Shown here: piece after piece, positions 23,709 through 33,451 of the stretch
Layout of the letters: each line of letters starts with the position of its first letter
How positions within the stretch are numbered: the first letter of the stretch is position 1
Origin: Haemophilus parainfluenzae
GTDB taxonomy: Bacteria; Pseudomonadota; Gammaproteobacteria; Enterobacterales; Pasteurellaceae
NCBI RefSeq assembly: GCF_014931375.1
Contig: NZ_CP063117.1
Coordinates: 310,001 to 374,000 of the forward strand
Reading direction: 5' to 3'
DNA length: 64,000 nucleotides
Notes under the pieces: model-generated
What the model saw: only the letters and a program-made list of their open reading frames with translations
Databases searched by the model: none
Told to the model about the DNA's origin: nothing
Program-made: the position numbers and the translations under genes

Positions 23709-26126
23709 ATGAAATCTCTAGCCCATGTCTTTAAGGCAATGCTATTAGCGGGTGTCAGTACCTCAGTAGCACAGGTTGCCTATGCCCAAAAATCCTCTGT
23801 TGATACCGAACGAGAAAATATCATCATTTTCTCCCGTCAAGGAGATTCCCAATTAAATCAAGCTATTCCCAAACTTGAATCCTTATTTAAGAGGACTCAC
23901 GATGTAAAAGTGCGCGATGATTTAATGACACTCTATCTGAGGACGAATCAATCCGCTAAAGCACTTTCACTTTGCGAAAGCTGCGCACCAGCGCAATTTT
24001 CCCAAAATGAACTGGAAAATTTAGGCAAAGCCGCTCGAAATGAAAAACAATACGATCGTGCCGTTGCATTCTATTCCCAATTGCAAAAGCAATACCCTGA
24101 TAATCCAAATGGCTGGCTTGGTGGCGCATTAGCTTTCACAGAAACCAAAAACTACAATGCGGCAAAAAATGCACTGAGTGTTTATAAAAAACGTTTTGGA
24201 CAAGATAATGCCTATCTTGATGCTGAGAGTTATTTGCTTGATTTCACTGAACCCGATATGGCTAAACTTGGCCGTTGGCAACGTCAGTTAGAACAAAATC
24301 CGAAAAATATCACCTTAATGAGAGAGTTGTATCGTTTAGCATCAAAATACAACCTTCTGCCATTACAAGAGAAACTACAAAAAGCCTATCCAGATCAATT
24401 CAATCAAAAAGACATGATGTGGTTTGAGCATGGTAAGACGATTACCTCCTCAAAAAATGCGACAACGCCTGCACAGCAAGAAAAATCATTTGAAGAATTG
24501 ACCGCACTTTTGGCTAAAATTAACCCTGAACATCCTTTGTATCAACAAGCATTGCAAGATCATTTTGTGATGGGTGTCCGATTGAATAAATTTGATGAAA
24601 TAGAGGATGACTTCAATACATTACAGGCTCAACCTAATGTGCCCGCGTATTTAGAAGAAGCCTTTGGTGATTATTGGGCAGCAAAAGGCTCACCACACAA
24701 AGCATTAGCGATTTATCAAGCAATTGAACAACAAGCCTTAAACAATAAACTCGCTGTGAGCGATGGTTTACTTCATAAACTCTCTCTCACTGCAAGCGAT
24801 GCGGGCAAATTTGAATTGGCTCAACAATATTTAGAGCGTATGAATTCAAATATTTATATCAATGACTATACCCGAACATCAAAAATTCTAAATCCAGGCC
24901 ACGATTCTCGCTATTTTAGTTTGGCTCGTTTAGCATTATGGCGTGGTAACAGCAAATTGGCTCAGCAACTGATTGATGATCGTCTATTTAATAAAACGCC
25001 AGGTGATCCATGGGTTATGTTGCAAAAAGCAGAACTTGAGCGAAATCGTGGCAACTATGATGATGCCAAATTATGGGCGGAAAAAGCTGGTTATTTTTTG
25101 AGAAAAAATGATCAGCAAGAAGCTCGTAATAACCTGGCTGAAACTGCCTTAAGTCAAAATGATTTACCAGCAGTTTCAAAAACGATTAATGCAATGAATG
25201 AAGAACAACGTCAGTCAGCGCAATCCCTTATTAAGCATTATGAACAAGCGCGTTCTGGCAAAATTGTAGGGAGTGTCGGCTTACAGCATCGCACCTCACC
25301 AATAAGTTATAGCAATGAAAGTAGCCAAGATTATGCGATTTACACACCGAAAACAGCAAATGGGCACGATCTCTACGTTCATTACTTAGAAACTCGCTCC
25401 CCTTATGACAAAGAAAGTCTTATTTCTCGCCGAATTGGTGTAGGAACAGAGCTCAATTTCTATCCACTCCAAGTGAAAATGGAAGGCGGGAAAGGCATTA
25501 AGCTTAATGATAAAGCCTATTTCTCTACAGAGGCAAATTATACCCTCAACCAGCATTGGTCATTTAATTTAGACGCCAATATTAATGGTAGTGGCACTCC
25601 AGTTAAAGCCATCAATAAGGGTGTGTATACCAAAGATATTGGTTTCTCTACCACGTATTCCTATTCCGATATTTTCCAAGCTGGGCTAGGTGGTGGCGTC
25701 ATGAAATTTGATGATGGCAACTTAAGAAAAGAAGCCAATTTCTGGTTGAATCTCAATACATTCAAACATGACCGTTGGGCGCTAACCAACAATTTCAGAG
25801 TCGATTACAGCAAAAATAAAACCATTGATTCTGCTGAATATTACAACCCATCAAAAGCGACAAGCTTGGAATTGGGTGCGGATTTAAGTTACTACCAACC
25901 ACTTAATTATGGCTTAGTCTTAAATCATCACCTGAAAGCCAGTGTGGGTGCTTATAAACAGGCAGAACTCAGTCGAGAAAAAATGTGGTCGATAAGTTAC
26001 GGACACCAATGGCGTGTTGGTAAAAAATTTGGCGTGTCTTATGAAATTGGTCGTAAAAAGAATATTTACGACGGTAGTGCTGAATTCAACAATTTCGGAA
26101 ATTTAAACTTCTCTATTTATTATTAA
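23709..26126 (+). CDS. pgaA: Poly-beta-1,6-N-acetylglucosamine export porin
   Basis: Outer-membrane component of the PGA exopolysaccharide system. 805 residues: signal peptide (~1-26, ending AYA), a long periplasmic helical TPR region (~35-505), then a C-terminal beta-barrel (~515-805) rich in alternating aromatic strands and ending with INFSIYY-like aromatic residues. The first gene of pgaABCD. The binding site is weak (AACTTAAA). PGA acts as biofilm adhesin; the TPR part binds PgaB and guides the polymer to the pore. Confidence 0.92.
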   Translation: MKSLAHVFKAMLLAGVSTSVAQVAYAQKSSVDTERENIIIFSRQGDSQLNQAIPKLESLFKRTHDVKVRDDLMTLYLRTNQSAKALSLCESCAPAQFSQNELENLGKAARNEKQYDRAVAFYSQLQKQYPDNPNGWLGGALAFTETKNYNAAKNALSVYKKRFGQDNAYLDAESYLLDFTEPDMAKLGRWQRQLEQNPKNITLMRELYRLASKYNLLPLQEKLQKAYPDQFNQKDMMWFEHGKTITSSKNATTPAQQEKSFEELTALLAKINPEHPLYQQALQDHFVMGVRLNKFDEIEDDFNTLQAQPNVPAYLEEAFGDYWAAKGSPHKALAIYQAIEQQALNNKLAVSDGLLHKLSLTASDAGKFELAQQYLERMNSNIYINDYTRTSKILNPGHDSRYFSLARLALWRGNSKLAQQLIDDRLFNKTPGDPWVMLQKAELERNRGNYDDAKLWAEKAGYFLRKNDQQEARNNLAETALSQNDLPAVSKTINAMNEEQRQSAQSLIKHYEQARSGKIVGSVGLQHRTSPISYSNESSQDYAIYTPKTANGHDLYVHYLETRSPYDKESLISRRIGVGTELNFYPLQVKMEGGKGIKLNDKAYFSTEANYTLNQHWSFNLDANINGSGTPVKAINKGVYTKDIGFSTTYSYSDIFQAGLGGGVMKFDDGNLRKEANFWLNLNTFKHDRWALTNNFRVDYSKNKTIDSAEYYNPSKATSLELGADLSYYQPLNYGLVLNHHLKASVGAYKQAELSREKMWSISYGHQWRVGKKFGVSYEIGRKKNIYDGSAEFNNFGNLNFSIYY

Positions 26127-26147
26127 ATACTTAAGCGGTATAACTTT

Positions 26148-28064
26148 ATGAGATCTCTAAAACATTTTGCAAAAATCATTATTTGCACGCTTTCCCTTTT
26201 TTCGGCTTTTGCCTTTGCGCAAGATCGTTATGGCGTATTAGCTTATCACTCTGTTGTAGATGAAAGTGCGGCTGAAAATCAAAAACATTATTTTCCTCAA
26301 ACGATTTCAGCCCAAACCTTAATTAAACATTTTAATTGGCTAAAAGAAAACGGATACAACGTGATCAGTTGGCAGCAAGTTATCGATGCTGAAAATGGTA
26401 AAGGCACATTACCTGATAATGCGGTATTGCTAAGCTTCGATGATGGCTATGAAACCATGTATAACGTGGTCTTTCCTCTATTAAAGGCCTATCACTACCC
26501 TGCTGTTTTTGCGCCAGTGACAGGCTGGTTGGATACACCGGCAAATCAAAAAATCACTTATGCCGATAAAATGCTAGATCGTTCTGTTTTTGCCACTTGG
26601 TCGCAAGTCAAAGAAATGGAACAAAGTGGGCTCGTTGAAGTAGCCTCACATACTCATAATCTTCATAACGGTATTAATGCTAACCCATCTGGTGGCCAAT
26701 TACCCTCAGTGATTGCGCCTGAATATAAAAATGGAAAATATGAAACAGAAGATGCCTACAAAAACAGATTGAAATCTGATTTTGCTCGTTCTGTTCAAAC
26801 GTTAGTCAATCATATCGGTAAGAAACCACGTGTAATGGTGTGGCCTTATGGACAATTTAATGATGTTGCTGTGCAACTTGCACGACAAGCAGGAATGCCA
26901 CACTATTTCTCATTAGGTGAAAAAATCATCAATAAAGTTGGCGATAAACATATTGGACGCTTATTACTTAATGCAGAAACCGATCTAAATACCGTTAAAA
27001 ACTATCTTGATGGCATTGATGAAAGCAAACAAATTCAACGAGTACTGCATGTTGATTTAGATTATGTCTATGATGCGGATAAAGCTCAGCAAGCCAAAAA
27101 CCTTGATAAGTTAATCGACCGCATCTATCGCTATGGTGTGACGACAGTTTATCTTCAAGCTTTCTCCGATCCTGATGGGGATGGTGTAGCCGATGCCTTG
27201 TATTTCCCCAATAAATATCTTCCTGTACGAGATGATATTTTTGGCCGAATTGCTTGGCAATTACAAACACGCGCAGGCGTAAAAGTCTACGCCTGGATGC
27301 CTGTACTCGCCTTTGATTTACGCAAAAGCGTAAAAGAGGCAGAATATGTCATTGATAGCCGCACGGGCAAGCCTTCAACAAAGGCTTATTTACGCCTTTC
27401 ACCTTATAACAAACAGAATGTTGAAATCATTAAATCCATTTATAACGATTTGTCATTCTACGCCAAATTTAATGGCATTTTATTCCATGATGATGCGTTC
27501 CTAACCGATTTTGAAGGCGCAGAAGGCAATCACGCTGAAGGCATAGTTAGCCCACAAGCAAAACAAAAAACACAAGATTTAATCCAATTAACCCATCAAC
27601 TCACTGATGCGTTAAAACCTTATTTCTTGCGTGGTTCATATTCTCTTAAAACGGCTCGTAATCTTTATGCATCAGTGATCACCAATCCCAATGCAGAAGA
27701 ATGGTTGGCACAAAACTTAAAAACGCTCACTGACAATTACGACACGACGGCCATTATGGCGATGCCATACATGGAAAATGAGCAGCCGATTTCACAAGAA
27801 GAAGCCTATCAATGGTTTGCCTCTCTCATTGAAAATGTGAAAGCCCAAGCACCATTAGATAAAGTCTTATTTGAATTCCAAGCGGTGAATTGGCGAACTC
27901 AAAAGCCAATTCCTGAATCCGAATTGATTGATTGGATGATGCTATTACAAAAAAATCATATTTATAGCTATGGCTACTATCCAGATAACTTTTTAACTAA
28001 TCAGCCGGATCTGAACAAAATGAAACCGTATTTTTCTGTAAATACGAATGCAGGAAAAAAATAA
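26148..28064 (+). CDS. pgaB: PGA N-deacetylase
   Basis: Periplasmic enzyme that partly deacetylates PGA for export. N-terminal polysaccharide-deacetylase (NodB/CE4) domain: ygvLAYHSVV start, SFDDGY with the catalytic/metal aspartates (~99-104), the SHTHNLHNG metal histidines (~166-174). C-terminal glycoside-hydrolase-like PGA-binding domain from ~295 onward (HVDLDYVYD start). 638 residues. The signal peptide (~1-24, ending FAFAQ) has no lipobox cysteine, unlike the lipoprotein PgaB of E. coli, so this version should be soluble in the periplasm. It starts 21 bp after pgaA. Confidence 0.93.
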   Translation: MRSLKHFAKIIICTLSLFSAFAFAQDRYGVLAYHSVVDESAAENQKHYFPQTISAQTLIKHFNWLKENGYNVISWQQVIDAENGKGTLPDNAVLLSFDDGYETMYNVVFPLLKAYHYPAVFAPVTGWLDTPANQKITYADKMLDRSVFATWSQVKEMEQSGLVEVASHTHNLHNGINANPSGGQLPSVIAPEYKNGKYETEDAYKNRLKSDFARSVQTLVNHIGKKPRVMVWPYGQFNDVAVQLARQAGMPHYFSLGEKIINKVGDKHIGRLLLNAETDLNTVKNYLDGIDESKQIQRVLHVDLDYVYDADKAQQAKNLDKLIDRIYRYGVTTVYLQAFSDPDGDGVADALYFPNKYLPVRDDIFGRIAWQLQTRAGVKVYAWMPVLAFDLRKSVKEAEYVIDSRTGKPSTKAYLRLSPYNKQNVEIIKSIYNDLSFYAKFNGILFHDDAFLTDFEGAEGNHAEGIVSPQAKQKTQDLIQLTHQLTDALKPYFLRGSYSLKTARNLYASVITNPNAEEWLAQNLKTLTDNYDTTAIMAMPYMENEQPISQEEAYQWFASLIENVKAQAPLDKVLFEFQAVNWRTQKPIPESELIDWMMLLQKNHIYSYGYYPDNFLTNQPDLNKMKPYFSVNTNAGKK

Positions 28065-28073
28065 GGATTGATC

Positions 28074-29315
28074 ATGAACCAACAATTCTTAGAAGCAGTG
28101 AGTATTTTCGTATTCATGTATCCTGCTGGAATGGCAATATATTGGGTGACGGCAAGTTTGTGTTATTACCTTTTTATGGAAGGAAAACTTGGGCAACCAA
28201 CTTTCCAACAAATGCCCAAAGAACGCGTGCCAATGGTCAGCATTATGGTGCCTTGCTACAACGAAGGGGACAACCTAGATGAAGCTATTCCTTACTTGCT
28301 TCAACTTCGATACCCAAACTATGAGCTGATCTTTATCAATGATGGCAGTAAAGATAACACGGGTGAAATTATTGATCGTTGGGCAAAAGCTGATGAGCAC
28401 ATCGTGGCGCTTCACCAAGAAAACCAAGGTAAAGCCAGCGCATTAAATCATGGTTTGTTAGTTGCTAAAGGTGAATATGTAGCCTGTATTGATGGTGATG
28501 CCGTATTAGATTTCGATGCGATCGACTACATGGTGCAATCCCTCGAATTAAACCGTGCTTATGGTGCTGTTACTGGCAACCCACGCGTACGTAACCGCAG
28601 TACTATCTTGGGACGTTTACAAGTGTCTGAATTTAGCTCCATTATCGGTTTAATCAAACGAGCTCAAAGCTTGATGGGAACGATCTTCACGGTATCCGGC
28701 GTATGTTGTCTATTCCGCAAAGATGTGATGGAAGAAATTGGTGGCTGGAGCACCAATATGATCACGGAAGACATTGATGTCAGCTGGAAAATTCAAACGG
28801 CCGGTTACAACATCATGTATGAACCCCGTGCCTTATGTTGGGTATTAATGCCCGAAAGCCTGCGCGGATTATATAAACAACGCTTGCGTTGGGCACAGGG
28901 TGGTGCAGAAACCATCCTCAAATATTTCCCACAGGTCTGGCGCTGGAAAAACCGTCGCCTATGGCCTATGTATGCAGAATATTTCATTACCGCAACTTGG
29001 GCAATCTTATTGGTTGCACTCGCGGCTCTTGCACTATACCGCAAGATTGCTTTAGGTATAGGTATTCAAAACATGGAGTTGTTTGAAATCAATATCTCGA
29101 TCATGTTTTTTTCCTTCTTCTTACAGTGTCTCTTAAGCTTATACATTGACTCACGTTATGAAAAAGGATTAATCCAATATGGAATTTCCTGCATTTGGTA
29201 TCCCTACGTTTATTGGTTACTCAATACTGTAACGTTACTCATTGGAATCCCAAAAGCGATTTTTAGAAACAAGTCCAAGCTAGCTGTCTGGACAAGCCCT
29301 GACAGAGGAGTTTAA
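28074..29315 (+). CDS. pgaC: PGA synthase, family 2 glycosyltransferase
   Basis: Processive inner-membrane glycosyltransferase that polymerises GlcNAc from UDP-GlcNAc. ATG at 28074 is preferred (AAGGATTG before it). Visible catalytic set: INDGS (UDP site), DGDAV, TEDIDVSW and QRLRWAQGG (the QXXRW processivity motif), between one N-terminal helix and 3-4 C-terminal helices. 413 residues. In E. coli it requires PgaD and is stimulated by c-di-GMP. Confidence 0.95.
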   Translation: MNQQFLEAVSIFVFMYPAGMAIYWVTASLCYYLFMEGKLGQPTFQQMPKERVPMVSIMVPCYNEGDNLDEAIPYLLQLRYPNYELIFINDGSKDNTGEIIDRWAKADEHIVALHQENQGKASALNHGLLVAKGEYVACIDGDAVLDFDAIDYMVQSLELNRAYGAVTGNPRVRNRSTILGRLQVSEFSSIIGLIKRAQSLMGTIFTVSGVCCLFRKDVMEEIGGWSTNMITEDIDVSWKIQTAGYNIMYEPRALCWVLMPESLRGLYKQRLRWAQGGAETILKYFPQVWRWKNRRLWPMYAEYFITATWAILLVALAALALYRKIALGIGIQNMELFEINISIMFFSFFLQCLLSLYIDSRYEKGLIQYGISCIWYPYVYWLLNTVTLLIGIPKAIFRNKSKLAVWTSPDRGV

Positions 29316-29318
29316 ACA

Positions 29319-29594
29319 ATGGCAACCGCCACTTTACAACAATTGATGGTAATTAATAAAGGTAGCAGCCTTCCCTTGCTGATTAAAGCCAAAAGCTTTG
29401 TACTCGATATAATCACCTGGGGGTTATGGGCTTATATCATCACTTTTGTCGCGAGATATGCAGAACGCATCTTCACTAAACCGATTCTGGAAAGTTTCTT
29501 TTTCGTTGATGTGATAAGCATAATGTTTTCTGTTTCTGCGGTATTGGTTATATTGGCTTATATTTGGTCTATTCTCACTGTAGCAAAAGAATAG
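29319..29594 (+). CDS. pgaD: PGA synthesis auxiliary membrane protein
   Basis: 91-residue protein with two membrane helices (~28-46 and ~63-85), placed right after pgaC, as for PgaD, the partner of PgaC that shares c-di-GMP binding in E. coli. Sequence similarity in this family is low, so the call rests largely on position, size and topology. The last ~23 codons recur in decayed form 174 bp downstream. Confidence 0.85.
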   Translation: MATATLQQLMVINKGSSLPLLIKAKSFVLDIITWGLWAYIITFVARYAERIFTKPILESFFFVDVISIMFSVSAVLVILAYIWSILTVAKE

Positions 29595-29613
29595 CTCGCA
29601 AAAATCTTAATAT

Positions 29614-29657
29614 AAAAAACCGCACTTTGGTTTTGAAACCAAAGTGCGGTTATTTTT
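29614..29657 (+). terminator. Uptake-signal hairpin terminator of pgaABCD
   Basis: ACCGCACTTTGGTTT (619-633 of this kilobase) and AAACCAAAGTGCGGT (636-650) form a 15-bp perfect stem with a 2-nt loop, then TTATTTTT. Confidence 0.92.
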
Positions 29658-29696
29658 ATAGATGTTTTCACTCAGCTGATTCAAAATCGCAAACTT

Positions 29697-29768
29697 ATCT
29701 TTATGGTATCAACCATATTGATGACACTTATTTATATTTAGTCTACTCTCATTATGTCGAAAGGATAA
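29697..29768 (+). pseudogene. Decayed second copy of the pgaD 3' end
   Basis: Read from 29700, 23 codons align without gaps with the last 23 codons of pgaD (29526-29594). Shared positions include FxVS, L..L, YI, S.L and K before the stop, and the pgaD Trp codon TGG is TAG here. By hand count about 45 of 69 bases agree. The following terminator (29771-29813) is likewise a degraded version of the pgaD terminator, so the homology extends past the gene end. It cannot encode a functional PgaD. Confidence 0.7.
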
Positions 29769-29770
29769 AG

Positions 29771-29813
29771 AAAACCGCACTCTGATTTGTAAACCAAAGT
29801 GCGGTTATTTTTT
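29771..29813. terminator. Second uptake-signal terminator (serves pckA on the reverse strand)
   Basis: Same layout as 29614-29657 (ACCGCACT...AAACCAAAGTGCGGT then TTATTTTTT) with two mismatches in the left arm. Since pckA ends at 29843 on the reverse strand, this copy can also stop pckA transcripts. Confidence 0.8.
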
Positions 29814-29842
29814 ATCGATATTTTAACTAGATACTAATCTAA

Positions 29843-31459
29843 TTAAGCTTTTGGACCTGCTGCGATAAGTGCTTTACCTTCTGCATTAGTCGCATATTTT
29901 TCGAAGTTTTTCACGAAACGACCTGCAAGATCTTCAGCTTTAGCTTGCCATTGTGCTTTATCTGCATAAGTATCACGTGGGTCTAAGATCGCTGGATCTA
30001 CACCTGGTAATGCTTTTGGAATCGCTAAGTTAAAGATTGGTAACTCGCCCATTTCTGCTTTTTCGATAGAACCATCTAAGATTGCATCGATAATACCACG
30101 AGTATCTTTGATTGAGATACGTTTACCTGTACCATTCCAACCGGTATTAACTAAATACGCTTCTGCACCAGCAGCTTGCATACGTTTAACTAAAACTTGA
30201 GCATATTGTGTTGGGTGGAGGGTTAAGAACGCCGCACCAAAACATGCTGAGAAGGTTGGAGTTGGTTCAGTAATACCACGCTCTGTACCGGCTAATTTAG
30301 CGGTGAAACCAGATAAGAAGTAGTATTTGGTTTGCTCTGGTGTCAATTTAGACACTGGAGGTAACACACCGAATGCATCCGCAGTTAAGAAAATGACTTT
30401 CGTTGCGTGACCAGCACGAGACACTGGTTTAACAATATTATCAATGTGATAAATTGGGTAAGACACACGAGTATTTTCAGTTTTAGAACCATCATCGAAA
30501 TCAACTGAACCATCTGCACGAACCACTACGTTTTCTAATAACGCATCACGACGGATTGCACGATAGATATCTGGTTCATTTTCTTCAGAAAGATGAATAG
30601 TTTTCGCGTAGCAACCACCTTCGAAGTTGAAGATACCTACATCATCCCAACCGTGCTCATCGTCACCGATTAATTCACGTTTTGGATCGGTAGAAAGGGT
30701 GGTTTTACCTGTACCTGATAAACCGAAGAAAATTGCTACATCACCGTCTTTACCTACGTTAGCAGAACAGTGCATTGCACCTACACCTTTAAGTGGTAGG
30801 AAGTAGTTCATCATTGAGAACATACCTTTCTTCATTTCACCGCCGTACCAAGTACCACCGATTAATTGGATACGCTCAGTTAAGTTGAATGCAACGAAAT
30901 TTTCAGAGTTCAAACCTTGTTCTTTCCAGTTCGGGTTGGTGCATTTAGAACCATTCATTACCACGAAATCTGGTTTAAAGGTTTTTAATTGTTCTTCTGT
31001 CGGACGAATGAACATATTTTTCACAAAGTGTGCTTGCCATGCTACTTCAGTCACAATACGTACCGCGATACGGTCTTGTTCACTTGCACCACAGAAACCA
31101 TCAACCACGAATAAACGTTTGCCAGAAAGTTGTTTAGTCACAAGACCTTTCAAGCTTGACCAAGTTTCTTGAGTCATTGGTTTGTTATCGTTTTTCGCCA
31201 CATCAGAAGTCCACCACACAGTATCTTTTGTGGTATCATCTAAAACGATGTATTTATCTTTCGGTGAACGACCGGTAAAGATCCCTGTATCAACAGCCAC
31301 CGCGCCAGTTGTGGTAAGCGTACCTTTTTCAAAGCCTTCTAAGCCGGGTTTTGTTTCTTCTTCAAAAAGTTGTTCATAGCTTGGGTTATAAACCACTTCT
31401 TTTACATCATGAATACCAACGGCTTCAAGTTCTTTAATTACATTTTTAATGTCAGTCAT
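29843..31459 (-). CDS. pckA: Phosphoenolpyruvate carboxykinase (ATP)
   Basis: Gluconeogenic enzyme converting oxaloacetate and ATP to phosphoenolpyruvate, CO2 and ADP. 538 residues, the usual length. Motifs: TGRSPKDKY near 61-69, [12 protein letters not shown]-loop (~248-258), the metal site [11 protein letters not shown] (~266-276), and YFLSGFTAK. Start supported by GAGGTGAAC. A CRP-like site lies 70-85 bp upstream. The gene is adjacent to, but separate from, hslO, a neighbourhood also seen in enterobacteria (hslR-hslO-pckA). Confidence 0.97.
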   Translation of the reverse strand: MTDIKNVIKELEAVGIHDVKEVVYNPSYEQLFEEETKPGLEGFEKGTLTTTGAVAVDTGIFTGRSPKDKYIVLDDTTKDTVWWTSDVAKNDNKPMTQETWSSLKGLVTKQLSGKRLFVVDGFCGASEQDRIAVRIVTEVAWQAHFVKNMFIRPTEEQLKTFKPDFVVMNGSKCTNPNWKEQGLNSENFVAFNLTERIQLIGGTWYGGEMKKGMFSMMNYFLPLKGVGAMHCSANVGKDGDVAIFFGLSGTGKTTLSTDPKRELIGDDEHGWDDVGIFNFEGGCYAKTIHLSEENEPDIYRAIRRDALLENVVVRADGSVDFDDGSKTENTRVSYPIYHIDNIVKPVSRAGHATKVIFLTADAFGVLPPVSKLTPEQTKYYFLSGFTAKLAGTERGITEPTPTFSACFGAAFLTLHPTQYAQVLVKRMQAAGAEAYLVNTGWNGTGKRISIKDTRGIIDAILDGSIEKAEMGELPIFNLAIPKALPGVDPAILDPRDTYADKAQWQAKAEDLAGRFVKNFEKYATNAEGKALIAAGPKA

Positions 31460-31528
31460 AGTTCACCTCTTGATTAAAGTCTAAAAATTTTTCCTATGTT
31501 TATTGTAGGGGAATTGCCAGAAAAAAAA

Positions 31529-31544
31529 TGTTAACTAGATCAAA
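31529..31544. promoter_or_regulatory. CRP-like site upstream of pckA
   Basis: TGTTA-ACTAGA-TCAAA matches TGTGA-N6-TCACA at 8 of 10 core positions, 70-85 bp before the pckA start. Catabolite control of pckA is expected for a gluconeogenic gene. Confidence 0.4.
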
Positions 31545-31612
31545 TTTTTGAACATTCATTAGAAATTTCTACCTATTTTTAGGGTGTTTTTGAGATCCAA
31601 GATGAAGTGCGG

Positions 31613-31656
31613 TTGATTTCACCTTTACTTTTCCTATATAGTGAGAACCATTATCA
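31613..31656 (+). promoter_or_regulatory. Promoter with strong Fur-like box before the esterase gene
   Basis: TTGATT (31613-31618), a 16-bp spacer and TATATA (31635-31640) form a plausible promoter. Immediately downstream, TGAGAAC-C-ATTATCA (31642-31656) matches the 7-1-7 Fur consensus at 12 of 14 positions with a perfect right half. Confidence 0.65.
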
Positions 31657-31674
31657 ACTCAAGGCTCGATAACC

Positions 31675-32541
31675 ATGTTCTCATTTCTGCGTTTACCCTT
31701 TTTATTTTGTCTGCTGATGTTTACGCAAAGCACGCAAGCAGAACCTGATTTTAAGATTCCACCTATTCAAGAAAGCATGAAAAAAATGTATCAAATTCAA
31801 CAAAAAGATTTTACTTTTGAAGGCAAGCATTATCGTTTGTTTATTGCTGTTCCACCGAAAACGTCGAAAAAACTGACCGCACTTTATACGCTAGATGGTA
31901 ACGCTCAATTTCCAATAGCAGTGAATGCTGTCAATCCTAACAAACCGCTCCCCCTTATTGTCGGTATCGGTTATGTATCTGATAAAGCTTACGTCATTGA
32001 AGAACGCACGAGAGACTACACTTTTCCTGCAGAAGGTGCTGAATTCGCCAAAGGAGGAAAAGCCGCCGATTTTCTACGTTTTATTCAACAAGACGTAAAA
32101 CCTTATATTGAGCAACATTTTGATATCAATAAGGAAAAACAATATTTCTTTGGGCATTCTTTTGGTGGGTTATTTGGATTGTACGTGCTCTTCCATCAAC
32201 CAGATTTATTTCAATATTACACCTTGGCAAGCCCTTCTCTTTGGTGGGGAAATGGCTCATTTTTACCTCAAAATGAGCCATGGATTAGCCAAAAACCATC
32301 ACATATCCTGATTACATTAGGCTATTATGAAGAACATCCTGAGCAGGATCCAAATATGACTGAAGAACAATTACAACGAATTAATCAACGGAAACAAATG
32401 CGAACGCTCAATGCACATCAATTAGCGGAAATATTGGAAAAACAAGGTAATTCCGTGACGTTTGTTTCTATCCCCAATAAAAATCATGGTGGCTCGATTC
32501 CGGACGCCATCAAACATTGTTTGGAACAGGTTCAACAATAA
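31675..32541 (+). CDS. Alpha/beta-hydrolase esterase, IroE/siderophore-esterase-like, probably iron regulated
   Basis: Signal peptide (1-22, ending TQA) then an esterase-D/Fes-type alpha/beta-hydrolase fold of 288 residues. Nucleophile elbow GHSFGG (Ser162), SPSLWWGNG following it, and NKNHGGS with the likely catalytic His271. The layout resembles the periplasmic salmochelin/enterobactin esterase IroE. The near-consensus Fur box directly upstream supports a role in ferric-siderophore handling. No siderophore receptor or synthesis gene is near, so the substrate is inferred only. It ends at a bidirectional terminator. Confidence 0.75.
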   Translation: MFSFLRLPFLFCLLMFTQSTQAEPDFKIPPIQESMKKMYQIQQKDFTFEGKHYRLFIAVPPKTSKKLTALYTLDGNAQFPIAVNAVNPNKPLPLIVGIGYVSDKAYVIEERTRDYTFPAEGAEFAKGGKAADFLRFIQQDVKPYIEQHFDINKEKQYFFGHSFGGLFGLYVLFHQPDLFQYYTLASPSLWWGNGSFLPQNEPWISQKPSHILITLGYYEEHPEQDPNMTEEQLQRINQRKQMRTLNAHQLAEILEKQGNSVTFVSIPNKNHGGSIPDAIKHCLEQVQQ

Positions 32542-32550
32542 AAAACCATA

Positions 32551-32586
32551 AAAAAATCCCCGTCATCATGAACGGGAATTTTTCTT
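32551..32586. terminator. Bidirectional terminator between esterase and hslO
   Basis: AAATCCCCGT pairs with ACGGGAATTT around CATCATGA (one mismatch), with A and T runs outside; it sits between convergent genes. Confidence 0.75.
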
Positions 32587-33451
32587 ATTGGGCTTGTTTG
32601 AGTTTATTGATTGCTTCTTTATTGAAGAAGTAATGCGTGCCACAACATTCACACTGCATATCAATGCTGCCTTTATGCTCTTCTAAGATTTCCTCAATTT
32701 CAGCTTCTGGAATCAGTAATAATGCTGCCCCTGAACGCTCAGGTGAGCAACCACAGAAGAAAGAAACTGATTGTGGTTCAAAAACTTCCACCACTTCTTC
32801 GTGATATAAGCGATAAAGCAATTCTTCTGCGGGTAATCCAAATAACTCCTCATCTTTTACGGTTGCAGCTAACGTAGTTAAATGCTCAAAATCCTCTGGT
32901 GTACCTTGGCCATCCGGCATAATCTGTAGCAACATTCCTGCAGCAACTGGTTTGCCTTCATATTCACCCGTGCGAATAATAAGCTGAGTTTGTAATTGTT
33001 CTGAACGAACAAAATAGTCTTCTAAACATTCCGTAATCGTTGGTTTATCTAAACCGATAACGCCTTGATACCGCTCACCTTCAGTTGGAGCAATCGTAAT
33101 CACTAATACGCCTTTGCCGATCATATCATGAAGGCTCATACCGTCTTGAATATCGCCTTGTACACGTGCTAATGCACGGATCTGTTGTTGGTCATTACCA
33201 TTTACTAAAGCTAATTTTAATGGACCATCACCTTGAATTTGAACAGTAATATTACCGTTAAATTTTAATGTTGCAGTCAATAAATTAGTCGCCACCATCA
33301 TCTCACCTAATAAGTTTTGTACCGCTTTTGGATAATGATGAGTATTCAACGTATCAGTAAAAGTTTGATTTAATCGCACCCATTCACCACGCACGGCACG
33401 GTTTTGGAAAAGGTAGCGGTAAAGTTTGTCATTGTCTTGAGTGTAATTCAT
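32585..33451 (-). CDS. hslO: Redox-regulated chaperone Hsp33
   Basis: Holdase activated by oxidation. The C-terminal zinc centre is intact: Cys233-x-Cys235 (FCGCSPER) and Cys267-x-x-Cys270 (CECCG). In reduced cells these bind zinc; on oxidative plus heat stress they form disulfides and the protein unfolds to expose client-binding surfaces. 288 residues, normal length. Cytoplasmic. It is transcribed alone here. Confidence 0.96.
   Translation of the reverse strand: MNYTQDNDKLYRYLFQNRAVRGEWVRLNQTFTDTLNTHHYPKAVQNLLGEMMVATNLLTATLKFNGNITVQIQGDGPLKLALVNGNDQQQIRALARVQGDIQDGMSLHDMIGKGVLVITIAPTEGERYQGVIGLDKPTITECLEDYFVRSEQLQTQLIIRTGEYEGKPVAAGMLLQIMPDGQGTPEDFEHLTTLAATVKDEELFGLPAEELLYRLYHEEVVEVFEPQSVSFFCGCSPERSGAALLLIPEAEIEEILEEHKGSIDMQCECCGTHYFFNKEAINKLKQAQ

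Noticed and set aside
29564..29785. A 73-codon + strand frame overlapping the end of pgaD
   Set aside because: It runs through the terminator hairpin and the pgaD remnant in a shifted frame; its apparent internal repeat (VYSH twice) comes from the duplicated pgaD tail, not from a real protein.
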